Counted from the first letter of the stretch, positions 1 to 7,897 are shown. The stretch: 14,344 nucleotides of DNA from Nitrosomonadaceae bacterium (GCA_919902625.1 CAKKRO010000032.1:1-14344); one strand, 5' to 3'. Made by a program: numbers and translations. The notes: a model not told the origin generated them from the letters alone.

Positions 1-13
1 TGATATCAAACAT

Positions 14-51
14 AACAAGCCAGTACCTCGTCCCTTCATTACTGGCTTGTT
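14..51 (-). terminator. Hairpin downstream of trpE, probable operon terminator
   Basis: A perfect 12-bp stem (14-25 AACAAGCCAGTA pairs with 40-51) has a 14-nt loop. Read on the minus strand it lies downstream of trpE and is followed by the T-rich stretch TTATGTTTGAT, so it could be a weak intrinsic terminator. It ends one base before the CTAG that bounds the palindromic element at 52-219. Without that element the hairpin would directly follow the trpE stop codon. The T-run is imperfect, so termination efficiency is uncertain. Confidence 0.5.
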
Positions 52-219
52 CTAGGAGCCTGTCGGACTTAAGACTAATCTACTGCGCCAATGGGATAAC
101 GGTTCATATTTCCTCAATTTTTCGTTGCATAGTCTAGCTATGCGCCTCAAAATTAAGAAAATCTGTACTCGTTCTCCCACTTGGCTCGTGACGATTGCTT
201 AAGTCCGACAGGCTCCTAG
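52..219. mobile_element. Palindromic mini-element (MITE-like) with perfect terminal inverted repeats
   Basis: Positions 52-73 and 198-219 are a perfect 22-bp inverted repeat. It is made of an outer CTAG on each side plus an 18-bp terminal repeat, GAGCCTGTCGGACTTAAG (56-73). The interior is also an imperfect palindrome whose centre (GCATAG at 127-132, CTATGC at 138-143) coincides with the centre of the element, so the whole unit can fold into one long hairpin. No coding capacity is present. The flanking CTAG copies (52-55 and 216-219) look like a 4-bp target duplication. The right CTAG supplies the TAG stop codon of trpE. It is probably a non-autonomous derivative moved by a transposase encoded elsewhere. 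The IS family is not assigned here. Confidence 0.8.
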
Positions 220-1685
220 ACTTTGCTATCCAATCCATTTTCAGCAATTTCTGCGGCGCGCAGCAGTGCTTTGGCTTTATTCTGGGTTTCTATCCACTCG
301 TTTTGTGGAATCGAATCGGCAACGATACCTGCACCCGCCTGGACATGTAATTTGCCATCCTTGATCACACCGGTGCGAATGGCAATCGCCAGATCCATAT
401 CGCCATTAAACCCCAGATATCCCACCGCGCCGGCATAAATGCCGCGCTTGGAAATTTCCAGTTCATCGATGATCTCCATGGCGCGTACTTTGGGAGCGCC
501 GCTGACAGTTCCTGCCGGGAAAGTGGCCCGTAATACATCGATAGCACTCAGCCCGGGTTTTAGCTTGCCTTCCACATTGGAAACAATGTGCATGACATGC
601 GAATAATTTTCAATTTGCATTTTCTCAGTCACTTTCACGGTTCCAGTCTGCGCAACACGTCCAATGTCATTTCTGCCCAGATCCATGAGCATGACATGTT
701 CTGCGATTTCTTTCGGATCGGCTAGCAGATCCGCTGCCAGATCAACATCTTCCCGGGGATTCTTCCCTCGTGGACGCGTGCCTGCAATGGGGCGAACTGT
801 TACCGTATCTCCTTCTAGACGTACCAATATTTCCGGAGAAGCCCCCACGATATGAAAATCATCGAAATGGTAAAAGAACATATAGGGTGATGGGTTGAGA
901 CTGCGTAGTGCGCGATACAGCGCCAGTGGCGATGCGCTGAAAGATTTGCTGGTGCGCTGAGATAAGACGACCTGCATGATATCGCCGTCATAGATATAGC
1001 GCTTTGCCCGCTCAACAGCCGCTTTGAAATCTGCTTCAGGGAACTCACAAACAGCGGCACTGGAGGCAACGGCTTGTTCTATTGGAATCGTTATGGATTG
1101 GCGAAGTTTTGCCAGTAAAGCTTTTAAGCGATTACACCCGGCTTGATAGGCATCTTTATTGCCCGGATTAACATAAACAATCAGATAGAGTTTGCCTGAG
1201 AGATTATCGACTACAGCCAGTTCTTCTGACAATAACAGCAATACATCAGGAGTGTTTAAAGTATCGGGTCGCGCATGTCCGGCCAATTTATGTTCAATAT
1301 AACGGACCGTGTCGTATGAGAAATAACCGGCCAGTCCGCCACAAAAGCGTGATATCCCGGGACAGGGCGCTGCCTTGAATTGTGATTGATACGACTCAAT
1401 AAAAGCTAAGGTATCATCAACTTTGATTGTTTCAGATTTTCCATGATCAATGAGGGTAATAATATTGTCGCGGGCTTCAATGCGGGTTGTTGCGGGTAGA
1501 CCGATAAATGAGAATCGGCCGAAACGTTCACCCCCCTGTACGGATTCCAATAAATACGAGTAAGGCTGGTTAGCCAGTTTCAGGTAGATGGATAAAGGGG
1601 TATCGAGATCCGCAAAAGTTTCCAGTACAACCGGGATACGGTTGTACCCTTGTTGCGCAAGCTGGTTGAATTCGGCTTCGGTCAT
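216..1685 (-). CDS. trpE: Anthranilate synthase component I
   Basis: TrpE converts chorismate to anthranilate, using ammonia delivered by the glutaminase subunit TrpG, as the first committed step of tryptophan synthesis in the cytoplasm. The 489-aa length is normal. The N-terminal regulatory region has the LLES element (residues 45-48) followed by the Gly/Arg/Ser-rich stretch where tryptophan binds for feedback inhibition in characterised TrpE proteins. The chorismate-binding domain carries GASPEILVR, RPIAGTRPRG, LMDLGRNDIGRV, FPAGTVSGAPK and the C-terminal QAGAGIVADS block. The ATG at 1685 begins 12 nt after the gph stop without a strong Shine-Dalgarno, so translation is probably coupled to gph. 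It is the last gene of rpe-gph-trpE in this window. The TAG stop lies in the CTAG edge of the palindromic element, and the reading frame is intact. trpG is not in the window. Confidence 0.97.
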   Translation of the reverse strand: MTEAEFNQLAQQGYNRIPVVLETFADLDTPLSIYLKLANQPYSYLLESVQGGERFGRFSFIGLPATTRIEARDNIITLIDHGKSETIKVDDTLAFIESYQSQFKAAPCPGISRFCGGLAGYFSYDTVRYIEHKLAGHARPDTLNTPDVLLLLSEELAVVDNLSGKLYLIVYVNPGNKDAYQAGCNRLKALLAKLRQSITIPIEQAVASSAAVCEFPEADFKAAVERAKRYIYDGDIMQVVLSQRTSKSFSASPLALYRALRSLNPSPYMFFYHFDDFHIVGASPEILVRLEGDTVTVRPIAGTRPRGKNPREDVDLAADLLADPKEIAEHVMLMDLGRNDIGRVAQTGTVKVTEKMQIENYSHVMHIVSNVEGKLKPGLSAIDVLRATFPAGTVSGAPKVRAMEIIDELEISKRGIYAGAVGYLGFNGDMDLAIAIRTGVIKDGKLHVQAGAGIVADSIPQNEWIETQNKAKALLRAAEIAENGLDSKV

Positions 1686-1697
1686 TTAGGTCTGTCT

Positions 1698-2420
1698 CTA
1701 AGACAATTTCTTAATCAGTTTTGACGCATCAATCAGAGACTCCACAATCGTATCACAATCGAGATCATGAACATTGCGGCCTTCATTATAGCCATAGGGA
1801 ACACAGAAAACATGGCAGCCAGCGGCTCTGGCGGCAATGGCGTCATTCAGCGAATCGCCAATGAGCAGCGCTTCCTGTGGTTGCGCATTAAAATGCTGAC
1901 AGATATGTGTTAATGGCAATGGATCCGGTTTTTTCCTAGGCAGGCTGTCACCCGATAATACGATTTCAAATGAGTCATATAGTCCTGTCGAGCGTAGCAG
2001 TGGTAGGGTAAAGGCTTCGGCTTTGTTAGTGATGCAGGCTAACTTGAAGCCTGCCTGCTGCATGGCTTTGATGCCCTCCAGAACGCCTGGATAGGGACGT
2101 GTATTCACACTCAAATTATTGGCGTAATGCTTCTCATAAATAGGCAGTGCTTTTGCAAATAAGGCCGCATCGGGTTCACCATCCAGCTGGCTGGTTAATG
2201 TGCGTTTTACCAGTCTTTGAATCCCTTTTCCGATATAGGAGCGGATCGTCGATGCTGATTGCTCCGGCATACCCAGGTCTTTCAGCATTAGGTTTGCCGC
2301 CAATGCAAGATCCTCGGCGGTATTAAGGAGAGTGCCATCCAAATCAATCATGACCACTTTGACAGCGAGTGGAAATTCAATTTTAGATGTCTCTGTGTGA
2401 TTAAAAAGGCTTTGGTTCAT
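1698..2420 (-). CDS. gph: Phosphoglycolate phosphatase, HAD superfamily
   Basis: Gph hydrolyses 2-phosphoglycolate to glycolate. This clears the product of RuBisCO oxygenation in autotrophs, and of 3'-phosphoglycolate DNA-end repair generally. All four HAD motifs are visible: DLDGT with nucleophile D26 and acid D28, T131-N132-K133, the KKPDP lysine near 163-164, and GDSLND at 188-193. Residues 35-100 form the helical cap. At 240 aa it is slightly longer than usual because of an N-terminal extension of about 20 residues. No clear Shine-Dalgarno precedes the ATG at 2420, so a later start closer to the DLDGT motif cannot be excluded. It lies 43 nt after rpe and 12 nt before trpE. The rpe-gph-trpE order is common in proteobacteria, which supports the specific name over a generic HAD phosphatase. 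Confidence 0.93.
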   Translation of the reverse strand: MNQSLFNHTETSKIEFPLAVKVVMIDLDGTLLNTAEDLALAANLMLKDLGMPEQSASTIRSYIGKGIQRLVKRTLTSQLDGEPDAALFAKALPIYEKHYANNLSVNTRPYPGVLEGIKAMQQAGFKLACITNKAEAFTLPLLRSTGLYDSFEIVLSGDSLPRKKPDPLPLTHICQHFNAQPQEALLIGDSLNDAIAARAAGCHVFCVPYGYNEGRNVHDLDCDTIVESLIDASKLIKKLS

Positions 2421-2463
2421 GTAAATAGATGGAATAGCAATAAACTTAAGAATTGTAAGCGGG

Positions 2464-3141
2464 TTATACTTTTGCTAATTCGGCACGAAATGCTGCCAGT
2501 ACTGTGTCATAGCGATGGGGGTCAGTATCTTTGCCAGCTTGATAAATAGCTGACCCTGCTACAAAGGTATCTGCTCCGGCACGGGCGATTTCAGCAATAT
2601 TGTCAACTTTAACACCGCCGTCAATCTCCAGCATGATGTCTTTGCCGCTGGCATCAATACGTTGTCTGACAGCTCTTAGCTTGTTCAATGCCTCAGGAAT
2701 GAATTTTTGTCCTCCAAAACCAGGATTGACCGACATGATGAGGATCAGATCCAGTTTGTCGAGTACATGATCCAGATAATACAACGGTGTAGCCGGATTA
2801 AAAACCAGACCTGCTTTGCAACCCTGTTCTTTGATCAATCCGATGGTACGGTCGATATGATTGGATGCTTCCGGGTGAAATGAAATGATATTGGCACCTG
2901 CTTTGGCAAAATCTGGAATAATACGATCAACGGGCTCGACCATCAGATGCACATCAATGACTGCATCCGTGACAGGGCGGATCGCTTCGCAGACTAAAGG
3001 ACCAATGGTGAGATTGGGAACATAATGGTTGTCCATTACGTCAAAGTGAATAATATCTGCTCCTGAGTCAATGACTGCTGTAATCTCGTCGCCGAGCTTG
3101 GCAAAATTAGCGGAAAGAATGCTGGGTGCAATGCGGTACAT
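2464..3141 (-). CDS. rpe: Ribulose-phosphate 3-epimerase
   Basis: Rpe interconverts ribulose 5-phosphate and xylulose 5-phosphate in the pentose phosphate pathway and, in autotrophs, the Calvin cycle. The 225-aa TIM barrel has the expected metal and catalytic residues: HFDVMD with H32 and D34, DVHLMV with H65, and LEIDGG with D174. The phosphate-binding loop NPGFGGQ is at 139-145 and a second phosphate loop, VAGSAI, is near the C terminus. The ATG at 3141 has a good ribosome-binding site (AAAGAGAGG about 6 nt upstream). It is the promoter-proximal gene of the rpe-gph-trpE operon and is divergent from apaG across 136 bp. Confidence 0.97.
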   Translation of the reverse strand: MYRIAPSILSANFAKLGDEITAVIDSGADIIHFDVMDNHYVPNLTIGPLVCEAIRPVTDAVIDVHLMVEPVDRIIPDFAKAGANIISFHPEASNHIDRTIGLIKEQGCKAGLVFNPATPLYYLDHVLDKLDLILIMSVNPGFGGQKFIPEALNKLRAVRQRIDASGKDIMLEIDGGVKVDNIAEIARAGADTFVAGSAIYQAGKDTDPHRYDTVLAAFRAELAKV

Positions 3142-3277
3142 GAAAGCCTCTCTTTAGACAAAGCTGCTATTTTAACCGCAAATGACCCATCACGCGCAAA
3201 AGAGATGAATATTTATGCGTAATTTATCTCGATTAATATGCTTGATACCGTATTAAAAAACAGTGTGAAATAAAAAA
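3142..3277. promoter_or_regulatory. Divergent intergenic region between rpe and apaG
   Basis: This 136-bp AT-rich spacer separates two divergently transcribed genes and should hold a promoter for each. The rpe ribosome-binding site (AGAGAGG on the minus strand) is evident next to 3141. On the apaG side the sequence before ATG is A-rich with no clear Shine-Dalgarno. No convincing -35/-10 pair or operator palindrome was identified, so the promoter role rests on gene arrangement alone. Confidence 0.4.
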
Positions 3278-3661
3278 ATGACTGAAAATAAAAAATATGA
3301 AATTGATGTCAGTATACGTACCGCATATCTGCCGGATCAGTCGGATGAAGATGCGGACAGGCATGTGTTTGCTTACACCATAACCATTGCAAATATGGGG
3401 ACTGTGCCTGCCCAATTAATTAGCAGACACTGGATTATCGACAATGGGGATGGAACGGTTCAGGAAGTGCGTGGACTGGGTGTTGTCGGTGAACAGCCAT
3501 TGCTTAAGCCTGGCGATAGCTTTGAATATACCAGTGGAACGGTCATTCCGACCTCAGTGGGCTCCATGAAAGGAAGCTATCAGATGGCAGCGGAAGATGG
3601 TTTTCATTTTGACGTCACCATACCTGAATTTATTCTCAGTGCGCCAAGAATTCTGCACTAG
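3278..3661 (+). CDS. apaG: ApaG family protein (Co2+/Mg2+ efflux-associated)
   Basis: This 127-aa protein matches ApaG along its full length. Recognisable pieces are RHVFAYTITIAN near the start, ISRHWIIDNGDG in the middle, VVGEQPLLKPGDSFEYTSG, and the C-terminal TIPEFILSAP. ApaG forms an immunoglobulin-like/FN3 beta-sandwich. Mutants in some enterobacteria are affected in cobalt resistance and magnesium efflux, but the biochemical role is unsettled. ApaG is often found beside rpe in betaproteobacteria, and here it is divergent from rpe. The ATG at 3278 follows an A-rich leader without a strong ribosome-binding site. The next gene starts 57 bp downstream on the same strand. Confidence 0.93.
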   Translation: MTENKKYEIDVSIRTAYLPDQSDEDADRHVFAYTITIANMGTVPAQLISRHWIIDNGDGTVQEVRGLGVVGEQPLLKPGDSFEYTSGTVIPTSVGSMKGSYQMAAEDGFHFDVTIPEFILSAPRILH

Positions 3662-3718
3662 GATCTTTGATTTCAATCGGATGGTTATGTTTAATATTTT
3701 CAAATTTCCGGTATTCAA

Positions 3719-4423
3719 ATGACGGGTAAACTCTATTTAATCCCGACACCGATTAGTCAAGAAACTATTGCCTGGGTTATGCCAGCGGCTGTGCAGCATT
3801 GTATTGCTGAATTGTCATATTTCATTGTTGAGCATCCAAAAACAGCGCGTCAGTTCTTGAAACAAATTAACCCCAAGTATCCATTGCAAGAACTGAAAAT
3901 GCAGATTCTGAATGAGCATACCCCATCAAAAGATCTCCTGGCTTTATTGGATCCAGTATTGGCAGGACATGATATGGGTTTGCTATCTGAGGCGGGTTGT
4001 CCTGCAGTGGCCGATCCTGGAGCGGGGTTAGTAAGATTGGCGCACAAAAATAACATCACTGTGGTGCCTTTGGTCGGGCCCTCGTCGATTTTACTGGCAT
4101 TGATGGCATCGGGCTTGAATGGTCAGCATTTTGCCTTCAATGGCTATTTACCGATTGAAAGCGAAGCACGGGCAGGCAAGCTAATGGAACTGGAGAAATT
4201 ATCTGTCAGTCGAGATCAAACACAGATTTTTATTGAAGCACCTTACCGTAATCAAAAATTACTGGAGCAGCTGGTTAAAGTCTGTTCTGACAATACGGAT
4301 TTATGTATTGCAAGTCACCTTACTTTTTCCAGTGAAATGGTTGCCACAAAATCCGTTAAAGAATGGAAGCGTTCATTACCGGATATTAATAAGATACCAA
4401 CAATTTTTTTATTGCATGGATAA
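3719..4423 (+). CDS. RsmI-like SAM-dependent methyltransferase (tetrapyrrole methylase fold)
   Basis: This 234-aa protein belongs to the family containing RsmI, which 2'-O-methylates C1402 of 16S rRNA. It starts with LYLIPTPI, like the RsmI N-terminal strand. The central LLSEAGCPAVADPGAG (about residues 89-104) corresponds to the SDAGTP..SDPG motif. VVPLVGPSSILLALMASGLN and FNGYLP follow. It is clearly shorter than RsmI (usually 280-290 aa) and lacks the C-terminal extension. It therefore more likely represents the short paralogue group annotated only as SAM-dependent methyltransferase, and I withhold the symbol rsmI. The substrate is unknown. It lies 57 bp after apaG, possibly co-transcribed, and converges with gloA 35 bp away. 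Confidence 0.85.
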   Translation: MTGKLYLIPTPISQETIAWVMPAAVQHCIAELSYFIVEHPKTARQFLKQINPKYPLQELKMQILNEHTPSKDLLALLDPVLAGHDMGLLSEAGCPAVADPGAGLVRLAHKNNITVVPLVGPSSILLALMASGLNGQHFAFNGYLPIESEARAGKLMELEKLSVSRDQTQIFIEAPYRNQKLLEQLVKVCSDNTDLCIASHLTFSSEMVATKSVKEWKRSLPDINKIPTIFLLHG

Positions 4424-4434
4424 GCGATGTGTCT

Positions 4435-4461
4435 TAAACCAATATTAACTTTACAGGTTTA
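4435..4461. terminator. Weak hairpin between convergent genes
   Basis: TAAACC at 4435-4440 can pair with GGTTTA at 4456-4461 around a 15-nt loop, and the plus strand continues with a T-rich stretch (TGTTTTCTT). It lies in the gap between the methyltransferase stop and the gloA stop and overlaps the last bases of gloA. The stem is short and AT-rich, so it is only a candidate terminator. Confidence 0.25.
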
Positions 4462-4848
4462 GGCTGTTTTCTTCTGAATAAACTCTATTTTATATCCGTC
4501 AGGGTCTTCTACAAATGCGATAACGGTTGTACCGTGCTTCATGGGGCCTGCTTCACGGGTCACTTTCCCGCCCAGTTTCCTGGTGTTTTCACAGGCCTGA
4601 TAAGCATCATCCACTTCAATGGCAATGTGTCCGAATCCTTCTCCAAGATTATATTCAGAGGTGTCCCAGTTATGCGTCAGTTCAAGGACTGTGCCACTGG
4701 CTTCATCCTGATAGCCAACAAAAGCAAGGGTGAATTTGCCATCAGGATAATCTTTGCGGCGTAATAGCTTCATACCTAATACTTGAGTATAAAACTCAAG
4801 AGATTTCTCGAGATTACCAACACGAAGCATGGTATGCAGAATACGCAT
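4459..4848 (-). CDS. gloA: Lactoylglutathione lyase (glyoxalase I)
   Basis: GloA isomerises the hemithioacetal of methylglyoxal and glutathione to S-lactoylglutathione, detoxifying methylglyoxal in the cytoplasm. The 129-aa protein has two VOC-type beta-alpha-beta-beta-beta modules. All four metal ligands known for bacterial glyoxalase I fall at the standard positions: H5, E56, H74 and E122. The typical stretches FYTQVLGMKLLR, LELTHNWD, GFGHIAIEV and EDPDGYKIE are present. The ATG at 4848 directly abuts the upstream rubredoxin stop (TAAATG junction), so the two genes are co-transcribed and probably translationally coupled. A glyoxalase II is not in this window. Confidence 0.96.
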   Translation of the reverse strand: MRILHTMLRVGNLEKSLEFYTQVLGMKLLRRKDYPDGKFTLAFVGYQDEASGTVLELTHNWDTSEYNLGEGFGHIAIEVDDAYQACENTRKLGGKVTREAGPMKHGTTVIAFVEDPDGYKIEFIQKKTA

Positions 4849-5037
4849 TTATATTTTCACCATTTCAAAATCTTCTTTGCGGGCACCGCATTCCGGGCAA
4901 GTCCAATTGATAGGCACATCTTCCCAGCGTGTACCAGGTGCAATGCCTTCATCTGGAGATCCTTGGGCTTCATCATAGATAAAGCCGCAAATTAAACACA
5001 TATAACGATTGTAATCACGATTCTCTTCAGTAGGCAT
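4849..5037 (-). CDS. Rubredoxin
   Basis: This small iron-binding electron carrier has two Cys-x-x-Cys knuckles, CLICG and CPECG, that hold a single Fe(SCys)4 centre. The conserved rubredoxin body between them is DEAQGSPDEGIAPGTRWEDVP. An in-frame TTG at 5049 would add four residues, but the AGGAAG ribosome-binding site touches it directly. The ATG at 5037, 12 nt from that site, is preferred and gives 62 aa, close to the family norm. Its redox partner is not evident here. It lies immediately upstream of gloA with no intergenic base and is divergent from thiD across about 50 bp. The pairing with glyoxalase is probably operonic convenience rather than a shared pathway. Confidence 0.95.
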   Translation of the reverse strand: MPTEENRDYNRYMCLICGFIYDEAQGSPDEGIAPGTRWEDVPINWTCPECGARKEDFEMVKI

Positions 5038-5089
5038 GATAGATAGCAACTTCCTTTTAGGTTAAAATGACATTTTACGGTATTAATGC

Positions 5090-5953
5090 ATGTTACAGCC
5101 ACCCCCCATTGTACTTTCTTTTGCAGCCAATGACCCCAGCGGTGGGGCCGGCATTCAGGCGGATATGCTAACTATCGCCAGTATGGGTTGTCATCCTTTG
5201 TCCATTGTGACTGCTATAACGATTCAGGACACAGCGGGTGTGGATGATGTCATGCCGCTTGATCCAGAGTGGGTGGCTGATCAGGCGAGGGCAGTGTTGG
5301 AAGATATGCCGGTTCATGTGTTTAAGATCGGCCTGTTAGGCAGTGTTGAAATAATCGCCGCCATTGCAGAAGTTATTTCTGATTATCCCCATATTCCTTT
5401 AGTGATGGATCCTGTGCTGACTTCTGGTCGAGGGGATGAGCTGGCTAATGAAGAAATGATTGATGCCATGCGTGAATTATTGCTTCCACAAGTTACCATA
5501 TTGACACCCAATAGCCTGGAAGCCAGGCATCTTGCGCAACAAGAAAATGACCCTAATGAATCTAAATTGGATTTAAGTCTCTGTGCGCAAAGATTGCTCC
5601 ATATGGGATGCGAATATGTATTGATAACAGGCACTCATGAAAATACGGTTCATGTAACCAATACACTATTTGGTTCAACGGGTGTTGTTCGCACAGATGA
5701 CTGGGAAAGGCTTGAAAATACTTATCATGGCTCGGGTTGTACTTTGGCATCTGCGATCGCGGCTTCCTTAGCTAATGGGCTGTCCATTAGCGAGAGTGTT
5801 ATCGAAGCGCAAGATTACACATGGCATGCGTTGCAGGCAGGATTTCGTCCCGGTATGGGGCAATATATCCCTAACAGGCTTTTCTGGGCAAAGAGTGAAG
5901 AAGAGATAGAAAATGAGAATGAAGAGGCAGTCATTGAGAAGCCAGGAAATTAG
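5090..5953 (+). CDS. thiD: Hydroxymethylpyrimidine/phosphomethylpyrimidine kinase
   Basis: ThiD phosphorylates HMP and then HMP-phosphate to HMP-pyrophosphate, the pyrimidine half of thiamine. The 287-aa ribokinase-fold protein has the N-terminal NDPSGGAGIQADMLT (residues 14-28), MDPVLTSGRG (106-115), TPNSLEARHL, and the HGSGCTLASA anion-hole motif with C217. About 20 residues after the kinase domain form an acidic tail (SEEEIENENEEAV). That tail is encoded by the stretch that overlaps the start of thiE, so the overlap may explain the extension. The start at 5090 lacks a strong Shine-Dalgarno. No TPP riboswitch is recognisable in the short leader. It forms an operon with thiE. Confidence 0.95.
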   Translation: MLQPPPIVLSFAANDPSGGAGIQADMLTIASMGCHPLSIVTAITIQDTAGVDDVMPLDPEWVADQARAVLEDMPVHVFKIGLLGSVEIIAAIAEVISDYPHIPLVMDPVLTSGRGDELANEEMIDAMRELLLPQVTILTPNSLEARHLAQQENDPNESKLDLSLCAQRLLHMGCEYVLITGTHENTVHVTNTLFGSTGVVRTDDWERLENTYHGSGCTLASAIAASLANGLSISESVIEAQDYTWHALQAGFRPGMGQYIPNRLFWAKSEEEIENENEEAVIEKPGN

Positions 5954-6566
5954 CGGACTTTATGCGATTACTCCGGATCTTGAAAATACGAATGATCTGC
6001 TTAATAAGGTTCAACAGGCACTGGAAGGGAGGGTGCAACTCATACAATATCGTAATAAATTAGCGAATGAGATTTTACGAAGAAAACAGGCTAAATTGTT
6101 ATTGCAACTTTGTAGAGAGTATGGGATCCCTTTAATCATCAATGATCACCTTGATCTGGCGATTGAGATTGATGCGGATGGATTACATGTGGGGCAGGAT
6201 GATATGTCAGTGACTAAAGCAAGAAATCAATTCGGGCAGGATAAAATCATCGGCGCTTCTTGCTATAACAATTTGAATTTGGCTGTTCAGGCTGAGAAAG
6301 AAGGAGCAGATTATGTTGCTTTTGGTGCTTTTTTTTCTTCCTTGACTAAACCAAATACAATTTCAGTGACTATGGATTTAGTCGATCAAGCCAAAAAGAA
6401 AATATCACTTCCTATCGTGGCGATTGGGGGAATTAAATTGGCCAATGCCAGAACGGTTATTCAGGGCGGATGTGCCGCAGTCGCCGTTTGCAATGATTTG
6501 TTCCATACTGAAAACATAAAAACAACTGCAACACAGTATTCACAATTATTTGCAGAAAATAACTAA
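5913..6566 (+). CDS. thiE: Thiamine-phosphate synthase
   Basis: ThiE joins HMP-pyrophosphate, made by the upstream ThiD, with hydroxyethylthiazole phosphate to give thiamine phosphate. The 217-aa TIM barrel shows QYRNK (45-49), INDHLDLAIEIDADGLHVGQ ending in the DD pair (96-97), GASCYN (114-119), FGAFFSSLTK (137-146) and IGGI (171-174). These line the pyrophosphate and thiazole sites in characterised ThiE proteins. The ATG at 5913 lies inside thiD, giving a 41-bp overlap. GAAGAAGAGATAG upstream provides a purine-rich ribosome-binding region. A slightly later start, such as the ATG at 5919, is possible because the first residues are not conserved. Translation is probably coupled to thiD. Confidence 0.94.
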   Translation: MRMKRQSLRSQEISGLYAITPDLENTNDLLNKVQQALEGRVQLIQYRNKLANEILRRKQAKLLLQLCREYGIPLIINDHLDLAIEIDADGLHVGQDDMSVTKARNQFGQDKIIGASCYNNLNLAVQAEKEGADYVAFGAFFSSLTKPNTISVTMDLVDQAKKKISLPIVAIGGIKLANARTVIQGGCAAVAVCNDLFHTENIKTTATQYSQLFAENN

Positions 6567-6604
6567 CGTATTTAGAGCACTTATTTTTTATAAATTCTTT
6601 TATT

Positions 6605-7897
6605 ATGAGCATCCAAATGACTTCACGCAATCATCAACTATTTGAACTTTCTCAGAAATATATTCCTGGTGGCGTTAACTCACCTGTGCGTGCTTTTAAA
6701 TCGGTCGGCGGCGACCCCATTTTCTTTCAGCGCGGGGAAGGGGCGTATTTCTGGGATGCGGATGGTAAATCCTATATTGATTATGTCGGTTCATGGGGTC
6801 CTTTGATTCTTGGTCATGCTTATCCTGATGTCATTAAAGCCGTTCAGACAGCCGCACAAAATGGCTTAACCTTCGGTGCTCCGACCGAAGCGGAGTTGGA
6901 AATAGCAAAATTGATTTGCCAACTGATTCCTTCCATTGAACAAGTCAGACTGGTCAGTTCCGGCACTGAAGCAGGTATGAGTGCAATCCGATTGGCGCGA
7001 GGTTTCACCGGCAGGAGCCGGATTATTAAATTTGAAGGTTGTTATCATGGGCATGATGATGCGCTGCTGGTTAAAGCAGGTTCAGGGGCGCTGACTTTCG
7101 GGCACCCAAGTTCTGCCGGTGTGCCGGCTGAAACCGTTGGGCATACCATCGTTCTGGATTACAACGATATACCCGGTATTGAAGAAGCCTTTAATAAGTT
7201 TGGGCAGGAAATTGCTGCGGTGATTGTTGAGCCTGTCGCAGGTAACATGAATCTGGTCGCTCCCAAAGCAGGTTTTCTGGCCAAGTTACGGTCATTGTGT
7301 ACTGAAAATGGTAGTGTGCTGATATTTGATGAGGTAATGACAGGGTTTCGTGTAGGGCTTGGATGTGCGCAGGGGCTTTATCAAATCAAACCGGATCTGA
7401 CTACATTGGGTAAGGTTATTGGGGGTGGTATGCCCATGGCTGCATTTGGGGGACGTCGCGATATCATGCAATGTTTGGCTCCTTTGGGACCGGTTTATCA
7501 GGCAGGTACGCTCTCAGGCAATCCGGTGGCGGTTGCTGCAGGTCTTGCTACGCTAAAGCAAGTACAGGCTCCAGGTTTTTATGAGAAATTAGGGAACAGA
7601 ACGCAACAATTAGTGGATGGTATTACAGCAGCCGCGAAGAATCATGGCATTGATTTTTGCGCGCAATCAGTCGGTGGTATGTTTGGACTCTATTTCAGAA
7701 AGGATATTCCCACCAGCTTTGCTGAGGTTATGGAATGCGACAAGGAAGCTTTTAATCGATTCTTCCATGCCATGTTAACTGAAGGAATATATTTTGCACC
7801 GTCCGCATTTGAAGCTGGTTTCGTATCGTCAATGCACGGTGATAATGAGCTTAGCAGGACATTATCTGCAGCGGAGAAAATATTTAAGAACTGGTAG
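6605..7897 (+). CDS. hemL: Glutamate-1-semialdehyde 2,1-aminomutase
   Basis: HemL is a PLP enzyme that converts glutamate-1-semialdehyde to 5-aminolevulinate in the C5 route of heme synthesis. The 430-aa length is normal. Visible are PGGVNSPVRAF near the N terminus, SSGTEAGMSAIRLAR (118-132), CYHGHDDALLVKAGSG, the PLP-contacting FDEVMTGFR with D242, and the PLP-linking lysine K270 in TLGKVIGGG. No good ribosome-binding site precedes either the ATG at 6605 or the second one at 6617, so four residues of uncertainty remain at the N terminus. It lies 38 bp after thiE on the same strand and ends before a strong terminator. High heme demand fits a cytochrome-rich organism. Confidence 0.97.
   Translation: MSIQMTSRNHQLFELSQKYIPGGVNSPVRAFKSVGGDPIFFQRGEGAYFWDADGKSYIDYVGSWGPLILGHAYPDVIKAVQTAAQNGLTFGAPTEAELEIAKLICQLIPSIEQVRLVSSGTEAGMSAIRLARGFTGRSRIIKFEGCYHGHDDALLVKAGSGALTFGHPSSAGVPAETVGHTIVLDYNDIPGIEEAFNKFGQEIAAVIVEPVAGNMNLVAPKAGFLAKLRSLCTENGSVLIFDEVMTGFRVGLGCAQGLYQIKPDLTTLGKVIGGGMPMAAFGGRRDIMQCLAPLGPVYQAGTLSGNPVAVAAGLATLKQVQAPGFYEKLGNRTQQLVDGITAAAKNHGIDFCAQSVGGMFGLYFRKDIPTSFAEVMECDKEAFNRFFHAMLTEGIYFAPSAFEAGFVSSMHGDNELSRTLSAAEKIFKNW

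Noticed and set aside
5038..5095. TPP riboswitch upstream of thiD
   Set aside because: The gap between rubredoxin and thiD is about 50 bp, too short, and no conserved thi-box core such as CUGAGA is present.
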